A stretch of DNA of 64,000 bases, from assembly GCF_037482405.1 (NCBI RefSeq), contig NZ_JBBHZZ010000005.1, positions 201,554 through 265,553 on the forward strand, given 5' to 3'. A program made the position numbers and the translations under genes. Below are positions 8,367 to 16,793 of this stretch, piece after piece. How positions within the stretch are numbered: the first letter of the stretch is position 1; each line of letters opens with the position of its first letter. Below the pieces are notes generated by a model that made no database searches, was not told where the DNA came from, and worked only from the letters and a program-made list of their open reading frames with translations. This DNA is from Pseudokineococcus marinus (lineage in GTDB: Bacteria > Actinomycetota > Actinomycetes > Actinomycetales > Quadrisphaeraceae).

Positions 8367-8918
8367 TCATCGGGCCGGCGGCGCGTCCGGCAGCGCCAGC
8401 AGCCATCCCGGCCCCCAGCAGCGGCCGGGCAGCCGGGCGCGCAGCCCGCGGTCGGCGGTCACGACGACCACCTCCGTCCCCGCCCCCAGGTCGCGGCCCA
8501 GGTGCCCCGCCAGCTCCACCACGGCGTCGTCGCCGCTGCCCTCGGCGAGCAGCACCTCCACGCCCGGCGCGGTCGGGTGCACGCCGGCTGCGCGCGCGGC
8601 GCCCTCGAGGACCGCGGCGACGGCCAGCACCCGGACCGGGGCGCCGTCGGCGCCCGCCACCGCACGACCGGGGACCAGCGCGAGCTGGGCCAGGAGACGC
8701 CGGGCGGCACCGGCGCGGTCGCGCCACCACCCGTCGGGACGGGACCCCACGACGTTGGCCGCGTCGACGACGAGCACGACGTCGACGAGGGCGACGGCGG
8801 CGACCGGCTCCTCCCCCACCAGCCCGAGGATGCCCCACGCGGGGCGGGGGTGCTCGGGCGCGCGCACCGGTCGGCCCCGCCGCCGGACCCCACGCCTCGC
8901 CGCCGGCGGCCTCGGCAC
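8367..8918 (-). CDS. NYN/PIN-like nuclease-type protein
   Basis: Up to 183 residues. The core VVLVVDAANVVGSRPDGWW followed by RDRAGAARRLLAQL is typical of actinobacterial PIN-like/NYN proteins (often labelled NTP pyrophosphohydrolase). Later motifs GSGDDAVVEL and VVTADRGLRARL hold further acidic residues expected in a metal-dependent nuclease fold. The start is uncertain: the ATG at 8918 gives a basic N-terminus, while a GTG near 8818 (beginning VGEEPVAAV) would start just before the fold. RNA is the likely substrate by family, but unproven. Confidence 0.7.
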   Translation of the reverse strand: MPRPPAARRGVRRRGRPVRAPEHPRPAWGILGLVGEEPVAAVALVDVVLVVDAANVVGSRPDGWWRDRAGAARRLLAQLALVPGRAVAGADGAPVRVLAVAAVLEGAARAAGVHPTAPGVEVLLAEGSGDDAVVELAGHLGRDLGAGTEVVVVTADRGLRARLPGRCWGPGWLLALPDAPPAR

Positions 8919-8932
8919 CCATGCTGGGCGGC

Positions 8933-9157
8933 ATGCACGACGACGCCGACGACCAGCCGACCACCGCGGACGACGGCCGCCCGCAGGACGCCGGCACCCG
9001 GTCGCGCGGGCCCGCCATCCCGACGATCTCGGTCAACGCCGCGGAGCAGGACCCCGACCCGAGCGAGTCGAGCAGCGACTCGACAGCGCAGCACGACAGC
9101 GCCGACTACGACAACGACCGGGAGGACCTCCCGCCGGGCCCGTCCTCCAGCGCGTGA
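8933..9157 (+). CDS. small acidic low-complexity protein
   Basis: 74 residues from the ATG at 8933 (an ATG at 8921 is also in frame). The third codon positions are almost all G or C, which supports coding. The product is rich in Asp, Glu, Ser and Pro with a central PAIPTISVNAAEQDPD segment and a disordered tail. No known family recognised. It is divergent from the NYN-type gene and convergent with the next gene. It may instead be a chance reading frame. Confidence 0.45.
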   Translation: MHDDADDQPTTADDGRPQDAGTRSRGPAIPTISVNAAEQDPDPSESSSDSTAQHDSADYDNDREDLPPGPSSSA

Positions 9158-9214
9158 CCGCTTCGGGCGGACGCCGCCGCCGGGCCGCAGCCCTCCGCCT
9201 CGCCCCCGGGCCGG

Positions 9215-9658
9215 TCAGCCCCAGCCGGCGGCGCGCCGCGTCCCGGCGTCGAGCCGCCGTCCGACGGCCGCCAGCTGAGCGGGCGTGAGGTAGGAGGGGT
9301 TGCTCCCGAACGGGGCGCGCAGCACCTCGGCGCGGGAGAGCTCGCTCGCGGCCGCGAGCGAGGGGCGGGCGAGCGGGAGCCGCAGGAGGACGAGCTCGAC
9401 CTCGACGGCGGGCTCCGCGTCCGGTCCCGCCACCAGGACGCCGACGGCGTGCACTCCCGGGTCCACCCGGCCGCTGAGCCACAGCAGGCACCGCTGGCCG
9501 GGCGCCATCAGCCCGAGGCGGTAGGAGGGGCGCACGCAGCGCCGCAGCACCAGGGACTCCCCCGGGCGCCAGGACGGGGCGAGGGCGCGCGGCGGCGCGC
9601 TGGTCTTGAAGACCCAGCACCCGAGGTCGTCGGTCTGCAGTCGCGCCACCGGCCCCAT
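9215..9658 (-). CDS. EVE/PUA-like domain protein
   Basis: 147 residues from the ATG at 9658, which has GAGG about 6 bases upstream; an in-frame ATG at 9721 would add 21 basic residues. The pattern GCWVFKTSAPP, then GLMAPGQRCLLWLSG, then HAVGVLVAGP and finally SNPSYLTPAQ resembles EVE domains, PUA-related folds that read modified bases in nucleic acids. The match is by eye and the ligand is unknown. The region 9659-9754 shows nothing else. Confidence 0.55.
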   Translation of the reverse strand: MGPVARLQTDDLGCWVFKTSAPPRALAPSWRPGESLVLRRCVRPSYRLGLMAPGQRCLLWLSGRVDPGVHAVGVLVAGPDAEPAVEVELVLLRLPLARPSLAAASELSRAEVLRAPFGSNPSYLTPAQLAAVGRRLDAGTRRAAGWG

Positions 9659-9754
9659 CGTCCTCGTCGCACGGCCGCCGTCGGACGCCGACGCGCGGCG
9701 GGGAGGGGCGGCGGGCTGCACGGGGGCGACTTCCCGCCACGACCACCTGCTGCC

Positions 9755-10260
9755 TCAGGAGGACTGGCCCAGGTCGGTCACGAGGCTGACGGCGACCGCG
9801 ATGACGACGGTGCCGAACAGGTAGGCCAGCAGGGCGTGCCCGAGCCCCGTCCCGCGGATCGACTGCCCGGTGAGCTCGGTGTCCGCGACCGAGAAGGCCA
9901 TCCCGACGGTGAAGGCGAGGTGGGCGAAGTCGCTGCACGCCGGTGTGGAGCGGTCGCCGAAGTCGACGTCGTCGTCCCCGTCCTGGTAGTGGGCGGGCGT
10001 ACTTCAGGGCGAAGACGGTGTTCACCAGCGCCCAGGGCAGGACCACCACCAGGACGCAGTGATGACCGCGACGACGCCGACCGCGTCCTGGCCGGAGCGC
10101 ACGAGGGCCTCCACGACGGCCACGAGGCTGCCCACCGAGGCGGTGAGCACGACCGCGTCGGTGACCCGGCTGCGGGCGATGGCACCGACGAGGGACCCGG
10201 ACGCGCTCGCTCCGGCGGGAGCGGTCCGGGGGCGCGGGGCGTGCGCCCGGAGCCGGCCGG
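9755..10260 (-). pseudogene. DUF1345 membrane protein remnant, truncated and frameshifted
   Basis: Three minus-strand frames must be joined to follow a DUF1345 protein: DAVVLTASVGSLVAVVEAL (from ~10200 down), then VVVLPWALVNTVFALKYAR (~10050-9998), then DFAHLAFTVGMAFSVADTEL and GLGHALLAYLFGTVVIAVAV to the stop at 9755. Both frame changes look like single-base indels within about 60 bases of each other. The N-terminal ~80 residues with the first membrane helices are missing, and homology fades close to the tRNA. Intact members have several membrane helices and unknown function. An assembly error could explain the frameshifts but not the missing N-terminus. Confidence 0.75.
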
Positions 10261-10281
10261 GCGAGCCGGGGCGACGTCCTG

Positions 10282-10355
10282 TAGGGCAGGTGGGGCTCGA
10301 ACCCACGACCGGCGGATTATGAGTCCGCTGCTCTGACCGGCTGAGCTACTGCCCC
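10282..10355 (-). tRNA. tRNA-Met (CAT)
   Basis: 74 bases on the minus strand. The acceptor stem (GGGGCAG with CTGCCCT, a G-U first pair) ends with discriminator A. The D-arm is AGCTCAGCCGGTCAGAGC, the anticodon loop CTCATAA, and the T-arm contains GGTTCGAGCCC. The CAT anticodon with a normal elongator body suggests elongator Met. The lysidine-modified Ile tRNA has the same anticodon and cannot be excluded. Confidence 0.93.
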
Positions 10356-10369
10356 TGGCGGGCGGCAGC

Positions 10370-11608
10370 CTAGCGAGCGCCTCCGACCGGGGCGTGCAGC
10401 AGCAGCGCCTCGCCCTGCCCTCCCCCGCCGCACAGGGCGGCGACGCCCGTCCCGCCGCCCCGCGCCCGCAGGTCGAGCGCGAGGGTCAGGGCCAGGCGGG
10501 CGCCCGAGGCGCCGATCGGGTGCCCCAGGGCGATGGCCCCGCCGCGGGGGTTGACCCGGTCGAGGTCGACGCCGAGCTCGCGCACGGAGGCGAGCACGAC
10601 GGCGGCGAAGGCCTCGTTGACCTCGAGGACGTCGAGGTCGCGCGGCGTCAGGCCGGCTCGAGCGCAGGCGCGCTCGACCGCCCGCGCGGGCTGGCTCTGC
10701 AGCGTCGAGTCGGGCCCGGCCACGAGACCGTGGGCGCCGACCTCGGCCAGCCAGGGCAGCCCGGCGGCCTCCGCGCGCTCGCGACGCATGACGACGAGCG
10801 CGGCCGCGCCGTCGGACACCGGCGACGCCGACCCGGCGGTGATGGTGCCGTCGGGCCGGAAGGCCGGCGGCAGCGCCGCGAGGGCCTCCGGCGTCGTGCC
10901 CGGCCGCACGCCCTCGTCGACCACCACCTCGACCGGCTCGCCGCGGCGCCGGGGCACGAGGACCGGGGTGATCTCCTCGGCGGCGCGGCCGTCGGCCGTC
11001 GCGGCCGCGGCGAGGCGGTGGCTGCGGACGGCGAGGGCGTCCTGCTCCTCGCGCGTCGAGGCGCCCAGAGCAGTGACGGAGGCGTCCGCCGCGCGAGCCG
11101 CCTCCTCCACCTCGGTGAGGGCGCCCATCGAGACGTCGGTGAAGGCGTCCCAGAGGCCGTCGTGCGACGTCGCGTCCTGCAGGACGGCGTCGCCGAAGCG
11201 GTAGCCGCCGCGCGCGCCGGGGAGCAGGTGCGGCGCGCCGCTCATCGACTCCATGCCCCCGGCGACGACGACGTCCGCCTCCCCCGCCCGGACGAGCTGG
11301 TCGGCCAGGGCGACGGCGCGCAGGCCCGACAGGCAGACGGCGTTGACCGTGAGCGCCGGCACGGACATCGGCACGCCCGCGGCCGCAGCCGCCTGCCGCG
11401 CCGGGTTCTGCCCCTGGCCGGCCTGCAGGACCTGGCCCATGAGCACCTGGTCGACCTCGCCCGCCGCGACCCCGGCCCGCTCGAGGGCCGCGCGGATCGC
11501 GACGGCGCCGAGGTCGACGGCGCGCAGCGAGGACAGCGCGCCCTGGAGGCGACCCATCGGGGTCCGGGCGCCGGCGACCACCACGGAGACGCGCCCAGGA
11601 GCGCTCAC
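10370..11608 (-). CDS. thiolase (acetyl-CoA acetyltransferase)
   Basis: 412 residues, GTG start at 11608. Thiolases join or split acyl-CoA units (acetoacetyl-CoA and beta-oxidation). Catalytic motifs are complete: the nucleophile Cys in NAVCLSG, NEAFA, GHPIGASGAR and the C-terminal Cys in ALCGGGGQGEA. It sits alone between two tRNA genes with no pathway partners, so a biosynthetic or degradative direction cannot be assigned. The length is a little above the usual 390. Confidence 0.93.
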   Translation of the reverse strand: MSAPGRVSVVVAGARTPMGRLQGALSSLRAVDLGAVAIRAALERAGVAAGEVDQVLMGQVLQAGQGQNPARQAAAAAGVPMSVPALTVNAVCLSGLRAVALADQLVRAGEADVVVAGGMESMSGAPHLLPGARGGYRFGDAVLQDATSHDGLWDAFTDVSMGALTEVEEAARAADASVTALGASTREEQDALAVRSHRLAAAATADGRAAEEITPVLVPRRRGEPVEVVVDEGVRPGTTPEALAALPPAFRPDGTITAGSASPVSDGAAALVVMRRERAEAAGLPWLAEVGAHGLVAGPDSTLQSQPARAVERACARAGLTPRDLDVLEVNEAFAAVVLASVRELGVDLDRVNPRGGAIALGHPIGASGARLALTLALDLRARGGGTGVAALCGGGGQGEALLLHAPVGGAR

Positions 11609-11733
11609 GAGGGGGCGCTCACGACGGGGTGGCGGCGAGGTCGGGACGGCGAAGGACCGAGATCATGAGGACTGAGCTCCCGTGCGTCCTGGACGGCGCC
11701 CGCCCGCGACGCTGCGGAGGGCCGACCGCGAGG

Positions 11734-11805
11734 CTCCCGCGGCTGGATTCGAACCAGCAACCGTTCGATTAACAGTCGAATGCTCTGCCGTTGAGCTACG
11801 CGGGA
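11734..11805 (-). tRNA. tRNA-Asn (GTT)
   Basis: 72 bases on the minus strand. The acceptor stem pairs TCCCGCG with CGCGGGA, with discriminator G. The D-arm is AGCTCAACGGCAGAGC, the anticodon loop is CTGTTAA and the T-arm has GGTTCGAATCC. The GTT anticodon reads Asn codons. Confidence 0.97.
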
Positions 11806-11927
11806 CCGTGCACGACCACCATCGGCGACCGAGCGCGACGAGATTAGCAGGACGAGCCGGGCGCTCACGCCGACGCCCCGCCCGGCCCCGCTCGTCGTCG
11901 CCGCGGACGCCGGGAGGGACGCCGTCG

Positions 11928-13931
11928 TCAGGCGCTCTCGGCGCGCAGCCGCTGGAGGTCCGCCGTGAGCGCCGCCGCGTGCGCCCACAGCTCGCCCGCC
12001 CGCTCCGCCTCGCCGGCCGCCTCGGCCCGCTGCGCCCGGCCGGTGACCTCCGCCGACGCGCGCAGCAGGCCCCGCAGCTCGAGCTCGCGCAGCGCCGCCG
12101 CCGCCAGGCGGGCGACGCCCTCCCCGGGCCGCACCATCATCGGGGCGACGGCCAGCTCCTCGACGTAGGGCCGCAGGGACTCCCCCGCGCTCTCGCGCAC
12201 GCGCGTGGTCCAGCCGGCGCCGTCCCCCGCGGCGGCGACCCCACCCAGCGCCCGCAGCACCTCGTGCACGGCGCGGTGCGCCGGGACGGCGAACGCGTCG
12301 TCGGCGAGGGCGTCGAAGCGGGCGCCGTCGACCTCGGCCGGCGCCTGGAGCACGGCCTGCAGCAGCTCGCGCTCGAGCCGCACGACGGGGTCGCGCGGGT
12401 CGGGCGTCGGCGGACGGACCTCCGACGGCGCCCCCTCGCGGTGCGCCTCCGCGTCGTGGGGCGCGCCGCCCTCGCGGCGACCACGCCCGTGCTGCGGGGG
12501 GCCGTCCCCTCCGTGCTCGCGGCGGCCGCCGGCCCCCCCGTCGCGGGACGCGCCGGGACGTCCGCCCCGCTCGGCGCCGCGGCCGCCCGGTGAGCCGGAC
12601 CGGCCGGCCGCGGCGACGGCGCGGCGGACGTCGTCGACGTCCATGCCGAGCCAGCCGGAGAGCTGGCGCGCGTACTCCGGGCGCAGCGCCGGGTCCTTGA
12701 TGCCGGCCACGAGGGGCGCGGCCGCCCGCAGGGCCTGCACGCGGCCCTCGGCCGAGTCGAGGTCGAAGCGCTCGAGGGTCGAGCGCAGCGCGAACTCGAA
12801 GAGCGGCACGCGGGTGGCGACGAGCTCGGCGACGGCCTCGGGCCCGCGCTCGAGCCGCAGGTCGCACGGGTCGAGGCCGGACGCCTCCACGGCGACGAAC
12901 GTGGACGCCGTGAAGCGCTGGTCCTGCTCGAAGGCCCGCAGCGCCGCCTTCCGCCCGGCCTCGTCGCCGTCGAAGGTGAAGACGACCTCGCCGCGGAAGG
13001 CGTCGTCGTCGACGAGCAGCCGCCGCACGGCCCTGATGTGCTCGGGCCCGAAGGCGGTGCCGCACGTGGCCACCGCCGTCGGCACGCCCGAGAGGTGGCA
13101 CGCCATGACGTCGGTGTAGCCCTCGACGAAGACGACCTGGCGGCGCCTGGCGATCTCCCGCTTGGCGAGGTCGAGGCCGTAGAGGACGGTCGACTTGTCG
13201 TACAGCGGGGTCTGCGGGGTGTTGAGGTACTTCGGCCCCTGGTCGGACTCGAGGAGCCGACGGGCCCCGAAGCCGATGGTCGCCCCCGCGACGTCGCGGA
13301 TCGGCCAGACGAGCCGCCCGCGGAAGCGGTCGTAGACCCGGTCGCCGGACTGGGCGCGGCTCACGAGGCCGGCGGTGGCGAGCTCGTCGTCGCGGTAGCC
13401 GCGGCCGCGCAGGTGCTTGGTGAGCGCGTCCCAGCCCTCGGGGGCGAAGCCGGCGCCGAAGTGCTCGGCCGCGGCGCGGTCGAAGCCCCGCTCGGCGAGG
13501 AAGCGCCGCGCCACCCGCGCGCCCGGGGAGGCGAGCTGCTCGGCGAAGAACTCCGCCGCGACGCGGTGGGCGTCGAGCATCCGCTGCCGGGCGCCGACGT
13601 CCTGGCGCCGCGGGCCGCCGGAGCCCTCCTCGTAGCGCAGCTGGACGCCGGCGCGCTGGGCCAGGCGCTCGACGGCCTCGGGGAAGGTGAGGTGGTCGAC
13701 CTCCTGGAGGAAGCGGAAGACGTCGCCGCCGGCCCCGCACCCGAAGCACTTGTAGAAGCCGACGGACGGGCGCACGTGGAAGGACGGCGAGCGCTCGTCG
13801 TGGAAGGGGCACAGGCCCTTGAGCGAGCCCGCGCCGGCGGGCTTGAGCGTGACGTACTCCCCGACGACCTCGTCGAGGCGGACCTGCTCGCGGACGGCGT
13901 CGACGTCCTCGCTGCGGATCAGGCCTGGCAC
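11928..13931 (-). CDS. dnaG: DNA primase
   Basis: 667 residues, ATG at 13931. DnaG lays down RNA primers at the replication fork. The N-terminal CHC2 zinc ribbon is seen (CPFHDERSPSF, later CFGCGAGGD). The TOPRIM core follows with FVEGYTDVMA and FTFDGDEAGRKA. A low-complexity Gly/Arg-rich linker (roughly residues 450-510) leads to the C-terminal helicase-binding part. Size is normal for Actinobacteria. The dgt gene lies upstream on the same strand, about 155 bases away, separated by two hairpin repeats. Confidence 0.97.
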   Translation of the reverse strand: MPGLIRSEDVDAVREQVRLDEVVGEYVTLKPAGAGSLKGLCPFHDERSPSFHVRPSVGFYKCFGCGAGGDVFRFLQEVDHLTFPEAVERLAQRAGVQLRYEEGSGGPRRQDVGARQRMLDAHRVAAEFFAEQLASPGARVARRFLAERGFDRAAAEHFGAGFAPEGWDALTKHLRGRGYRDDELATAGLVSRAQSGDRVYDRFRGRLVWPIRDVAGATIGFGARRLLESDQGPKYLNTPQTPLYDKSTVLYGLDLAKREIARRRQVVFVEGYTDVMACHLSGVPTAVATCGTAFGPEHIRAVRRLLVDDDAFRGEVVFTFDGDEAGRKAALRAFEQDQRFTASTFVAVEASGLDPCDLRLERGPEAVAELVATRVPLFEFALRSTLERFDLDSAEGRVQALRAAAPLVAGIKDPALRPEYARQLSGWLGMDVDDVRRAVAAAGRSGSPGGRGAERGGRPGASRDGGAGGRREHGGDGPPQHGRGRREGGAPHDAEAHREGAPSEVRPPTPDPRDPVVRLERELLQAVLQAPAEVDGARFDALADDAFAVPAHRAVHEVLRALGGVAAAGDGAGWTTRVRESAGESLRPYVEELAVAPMMVRPGEGVARLAAAALRELELRGLLRASAEVTGRAQRAEAAGEAERAGELWAHAAALTADLQRLRAESA

Positions 13932-14008
13932 GACCGGAGTCTAGGTCGGCCGCGGCGACGGCGGCCCGGCGTCCACAGCGCCCGGCCGATCGCGGGGCCG
14001 GGATGGGC

Positions 14009-14074
14009 GGGCGAACAGGCGACGACTCGCCCCCGGGAGCACCCTCGGGAGGGCGAGCAGGCGACGACTCGCCC
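14009..14074. repeat. two near-identical 22-bp hairpin repeats between dgt and dnaG
   Basis: Copies at 14011-14032 and 14053-14074 differ at one base. The right copy is a perfect GGGCGAG/CTCGCCC stem (14051-14057 with 14068-14074) around a 10-base loop. The left copy has the same loop with one stem mismatch. They lie just after dgt on the minus strand and before dnaG. They look like a REP-type element or double terminator. Confidence 0.65.
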
Positions 14075-14085
14075 GCGGCGGCGGG

Positions 14086-15390
14086 TCAGGCCCGGCGCAC
14101 CAGCCGGTCGTGCCAGGCGTGGGCGCCGGCGTCGGTGAGCGCGGCGACCTGGTCGACGACGACCCGCAGCCGCGCGTCGTCGCCGCTGGCGGCCGCGAGG
14201 TCGGCGGCGTAGGCGGGCTCGAGGGCCTCGGGCCCGCGGGCGCAGAGCGCCTCGACGAGCTCCGCGACGACCTCGCGCTGGCGCACGTACTCGGGCTGGC
14301 GGTCCCCCGCCTCCATGACGAAGAGCGCCGCGAGGCCCTTGAGCGCGGCGATCTCCGCCTGCGTCGCCGGCGGGACGACGACGTCGGCGCCGTAGCGCAC
14401 CAGGGGGCGCTCGCCGTGCGCCTCCTGCGTGGCGCGCCGGGCGGCGTCGACGAAGCGGCCGACGAGCTGGCTCGTCATGTCCTTCAGCGCGGCCAGCGAG
14501 GCGCGCCCGAGGTCGGTGCGGCCGACCCACTCCGGAGAGGCGGCGAGCCGCTGCAGGCCGTCGGCGACGGCGGCCGCCTCGAGGCCGTGCCAGCGCGCGG
14601 CGAGCTCGGCCACCCGCGCGCGCTGCCCGCGGTCGGCGACGACGCCGAGGTCGAGCCTCCCCGCGACGACGGCGTCCTCGACGTCGTGGACGCTGTAGGC
14701 GATGTCGTCGGCCAGGTCCATGACCTGCGCCTCGAGGCACCGCCGGCGCCCCGGGGCGTCGCGGCGCAGCCAGGCGAAGACCTCGTCGTCGCCGTCGGGG
14801 CCCGCGTAGACGCCGTACTTGCCGCTGCCGGCCGCGTCGGGCCCGCCGGGGGCCTCCCCGGCGTGCCACGGGTACTTCGTGACGGCGTCCAGGCTCGCCC
14901 GGGTGAGGTTGAGCCCGCCGCTGCGCCCGGTGGCCGGGTCGACGACCTTGGGCTCGAGCCGCGTGAGCAGGCGCAGGGTCTGCGCGTTGCCCTCGAAACC
15001 GCCGATCGCCGCGGCCGCGGTGGCGAGCGCCCGCTCGCCGTTGTGCCCGAACGGCGGGTGGCCGAGGTCGTGCGCCAGGCAGGCCGTGTCGACGACGTCG
15101 GGGTCGCAGCCGAGCGACGCGGCGAGCTCGCGGCCCACCTGCGCCACCTCGAGGCTGTGCGTCAGGCGGGTGCGGGCGAAGTCGTCCGTGCCCGGCCCGA
15201 CGACCTGCGTCTTGCCGCCGAGACGCCGCAGCGCCGAGGAGTGCAGCACCCGGGCCCGGTCGCGGGCGAAGTCGCCCCGGGCCGCGCTCTTGGGCGCCTC
15301 GGCCACCCGGCGCTCCCGGTCGTGCGGCCCGTACCCGGGCACGCGGGCGTCGTCGCGCCGCACGACCCCGGCGGCGGGGCGCTCGCTCAC
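14086..15390 (-). CDS. dgt: deoxyguanosinetriphosphate triphosphohydrolase-like protein
   Basis: 434 residues. The GTG start at 15390 overlaps the dusB stop (GTGA). The HD-domain metal ligands are seen in RLTHSLEVAQ and LAHDLGHPPFGHNGE, followed by DIAYSVHDVEDA. It belongs to the dNTP triphosphohydrolase family, which cuts dGTP or other dNTPs to the nucleoside plus triphosphate and so controls the dNTP pool. True substrate range is not visible. Its place upstream of dnaG in Actinobacteria is common. Confidence 0.92.
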   Translation of the reverse strand: MSERPAAGVVRRDDARVPGYGPHDRERRVAEAPKSAARGDFARDRARVLHSSALRRLGGKTQVVGPGTDDFARTRLTHSLEVAQVGRELAASLGCDPDVVDTACLAHDLGHPPFGHNGERALATAAAAIGGFEGNAQTLRLLTRLEPKVVDPATGRSGGLNLTRASLDAVTKYPWHAGEAPGGPDAAGSGKYGVYAGPDGDDEVFAWLRRDAPGRRRCLEAQVMDLADDIAYSVHDVEDAVVAGRLDLGVVADRGQRARVAELAARWHGLEAAAVADGLQRLAASPEWVGRTDLGRASLAALKDMTSQLVGRFVDAARRATQEAHGERPLVRYGADVVVPPATQAEIAALKGLAALFVMEAGDRQPEYVRQREVVAELVEALCARGPEALEPAYAADLAAASGDDARLRVVVDQVAALTDAGAHAWHDRLVRRA

Positions 15391-16604
15391 CCGCCCGAGA
15401 CGGACGCCTCGGCGTCCGTCACCATCCGCGCGGCGGAGCCCGTGAGCTCCCGCGAGTCGAGCCAGCCCTCGGGCAGCGCGACGCGCTTCGTCGCCGCGGT
15501 GCGCCCGCGCGGCCCCTCCGCGTCGTCGCCCGGCCACGGCGCGTCGGCGTCGAGCTCGGAGAGGACCTCGGCGAGCGCGTCGAGCGTCGGCACCAGGGCG
15601 AGGCGCTGCCGCAGGGAGGAGCCCACGGGGAAGCCCTTGAGGTACCAGGCGACGTGCTTGCGGATGTCGCGGCAGGCGCGGTCCTCGTCCGGCGCCTCCG
15701 CGGTGCCGAACTCCTCCGCGAGCAGGACGGCGTGCCGGTGGAGCATCGCCGCGACCTCGCCGAGGGTGGGGCGCACCCGCTCGGGACGGCCGGCGAAGGC
15801 GGCGGCGAGGTCGGCGAAGAGCCAGGGGCGACCGAGGCAGCCGCGCCCGACGACGACGCCGTCGCAGCCCGTCTCGGCGACCATGCGCACCGCGTCCTCG
15901 CCCGACCAGACGTCGCCGTTGCCGAGCACCGGCACGCTCGTCACGGCCTCCTTGAGCCGGGCGATCCGGCTCCAGTCCGCGGTGCCGGAGTAGTACTGCT
16001 CGGCCGTGCGGGCGTGCAGCGCGACGGCGGCCGCCCCCTCGCCCTCGGCCGCGCGGCCGGCGTCGAGGTAGGTGTGGTGCTCGGCGTCGACGCCGACGCG
16101 CATCTTCACCGTGACGGGGACGCCGGCGGGCTCGGCCGCCCGCACCGCCTCCCGGACCACGGACGCGAAGAGCGAGCTCTTCCACGGCAGGGCGGCGCCA
16201 CCGCCCTTGCGCGTGACCTTGGCGACGGGGCAGCCGAAGTTGAGGTCGACGTGGTCGGCCAGGTCCTCCTCGACGAGCACGCGGACGGCGGCGCCGACGG
16301 TGCGCGGCTCGACGCCGTACAGCTGGGTGCTCCGCAGGGCCACGGCGGGCCCGTGGCGCACGAGCCGCAGGGACTCGGGCGTGCGCTCCACGAGCGCCCG
16401 CGAGGTCACCATCTCCGAGACGAAGACGCCCTCGCCGCCCGCGGCCTCCATCTGCTCGCGGCACAGGGTGCGGTAGGCCTCGCCGGTGATGCCGGCCATC
16501 GGGGCGAGCACGACGGGGGTGCGCACCTCGTGGGGGCCGATGCGCAGCGGACCGGCCCCGGCGGTGGCCGGGCCCGCGGTCGGAGCGGTGGCGGTGGCGG
16601 TCAC
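15387..16604 (-). CDS. dusB: tRNA-dihydrouridine synthase
   Basis: 405 residues from the GTG at 16604, which has GGGGGA about 10 bases upstream; an in-frame ATG at 16622 is the alternative. The FMN-binding TIM barrel opens with VVLAPMAGITGEAYRTLCR, followed by LNFGCPVAKVTRKGGGAAL with the catalytic Cys, and HARTAEQYYSG, GNGDVWSGEDA and GRGCLGRPWLF. It reduces uridine to dihydrouridine in tRNA. It is coupled to dgt by a GTGA overlap. Confidence 0.93.
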   Translation of the reverse strand: MTATATAPTAGPATAGAGPLRIGPHEVRTPVVLAPMAGITGEAYRTLCREQMEAAGGEGVFVSEMVTSRALVERTPESLRLVRHGPAVALRSTQLYGVEPRTVGAAVRVLVEEDLADHVDLNFGCPVAKVTRKGGGAALPWKSSLFASVVREAVRAAEPAGVPVTVKMRVGVDAEHHTYLDAGRAAEGEGAAAVALHARTAEQYYSGTADWSRIARLKEAVTSVPVLGNGDVWSGEDAVRMVAETGCDGVVVGRGCLGRPWLFADLAAAFAGRPERVRPTLGEVAAMLHRHAVLLAEEFGTAEAPDEDRACRDIRKHVAWYLKGFPVGSSLRQRLALVPTLDALAEVLSELDADAPWPGDDAEGPRGRTAATKRVALPEGWLDSRELTGSAARMVTDAEASVSGG

Positions 16605-16793
16605 GCCCCCATCGTCCCCCATCCCCGGGGCGGGGCCCCAGCCGTCCACCGAGGCCGTCCACCGCGCGGCGCCCGCGGGGCCCCGACGCGGACGTCGTGC
16701 GGACTCCCGCCGCACCTCCCCGCGGGGACCGGACCTGTGCCACGGTTCGGCGCACACCGGACACCCCCGGTGCTCCCCGAGCCTGGAGCCCCC

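Noticed and set aside
9755..10355. Attachment site with integrase beside tRNA-Met
   Set aside because: No direct repeat of the tRNA end and no integrase gene can be seen in the window; only the truncated gene is evidence.
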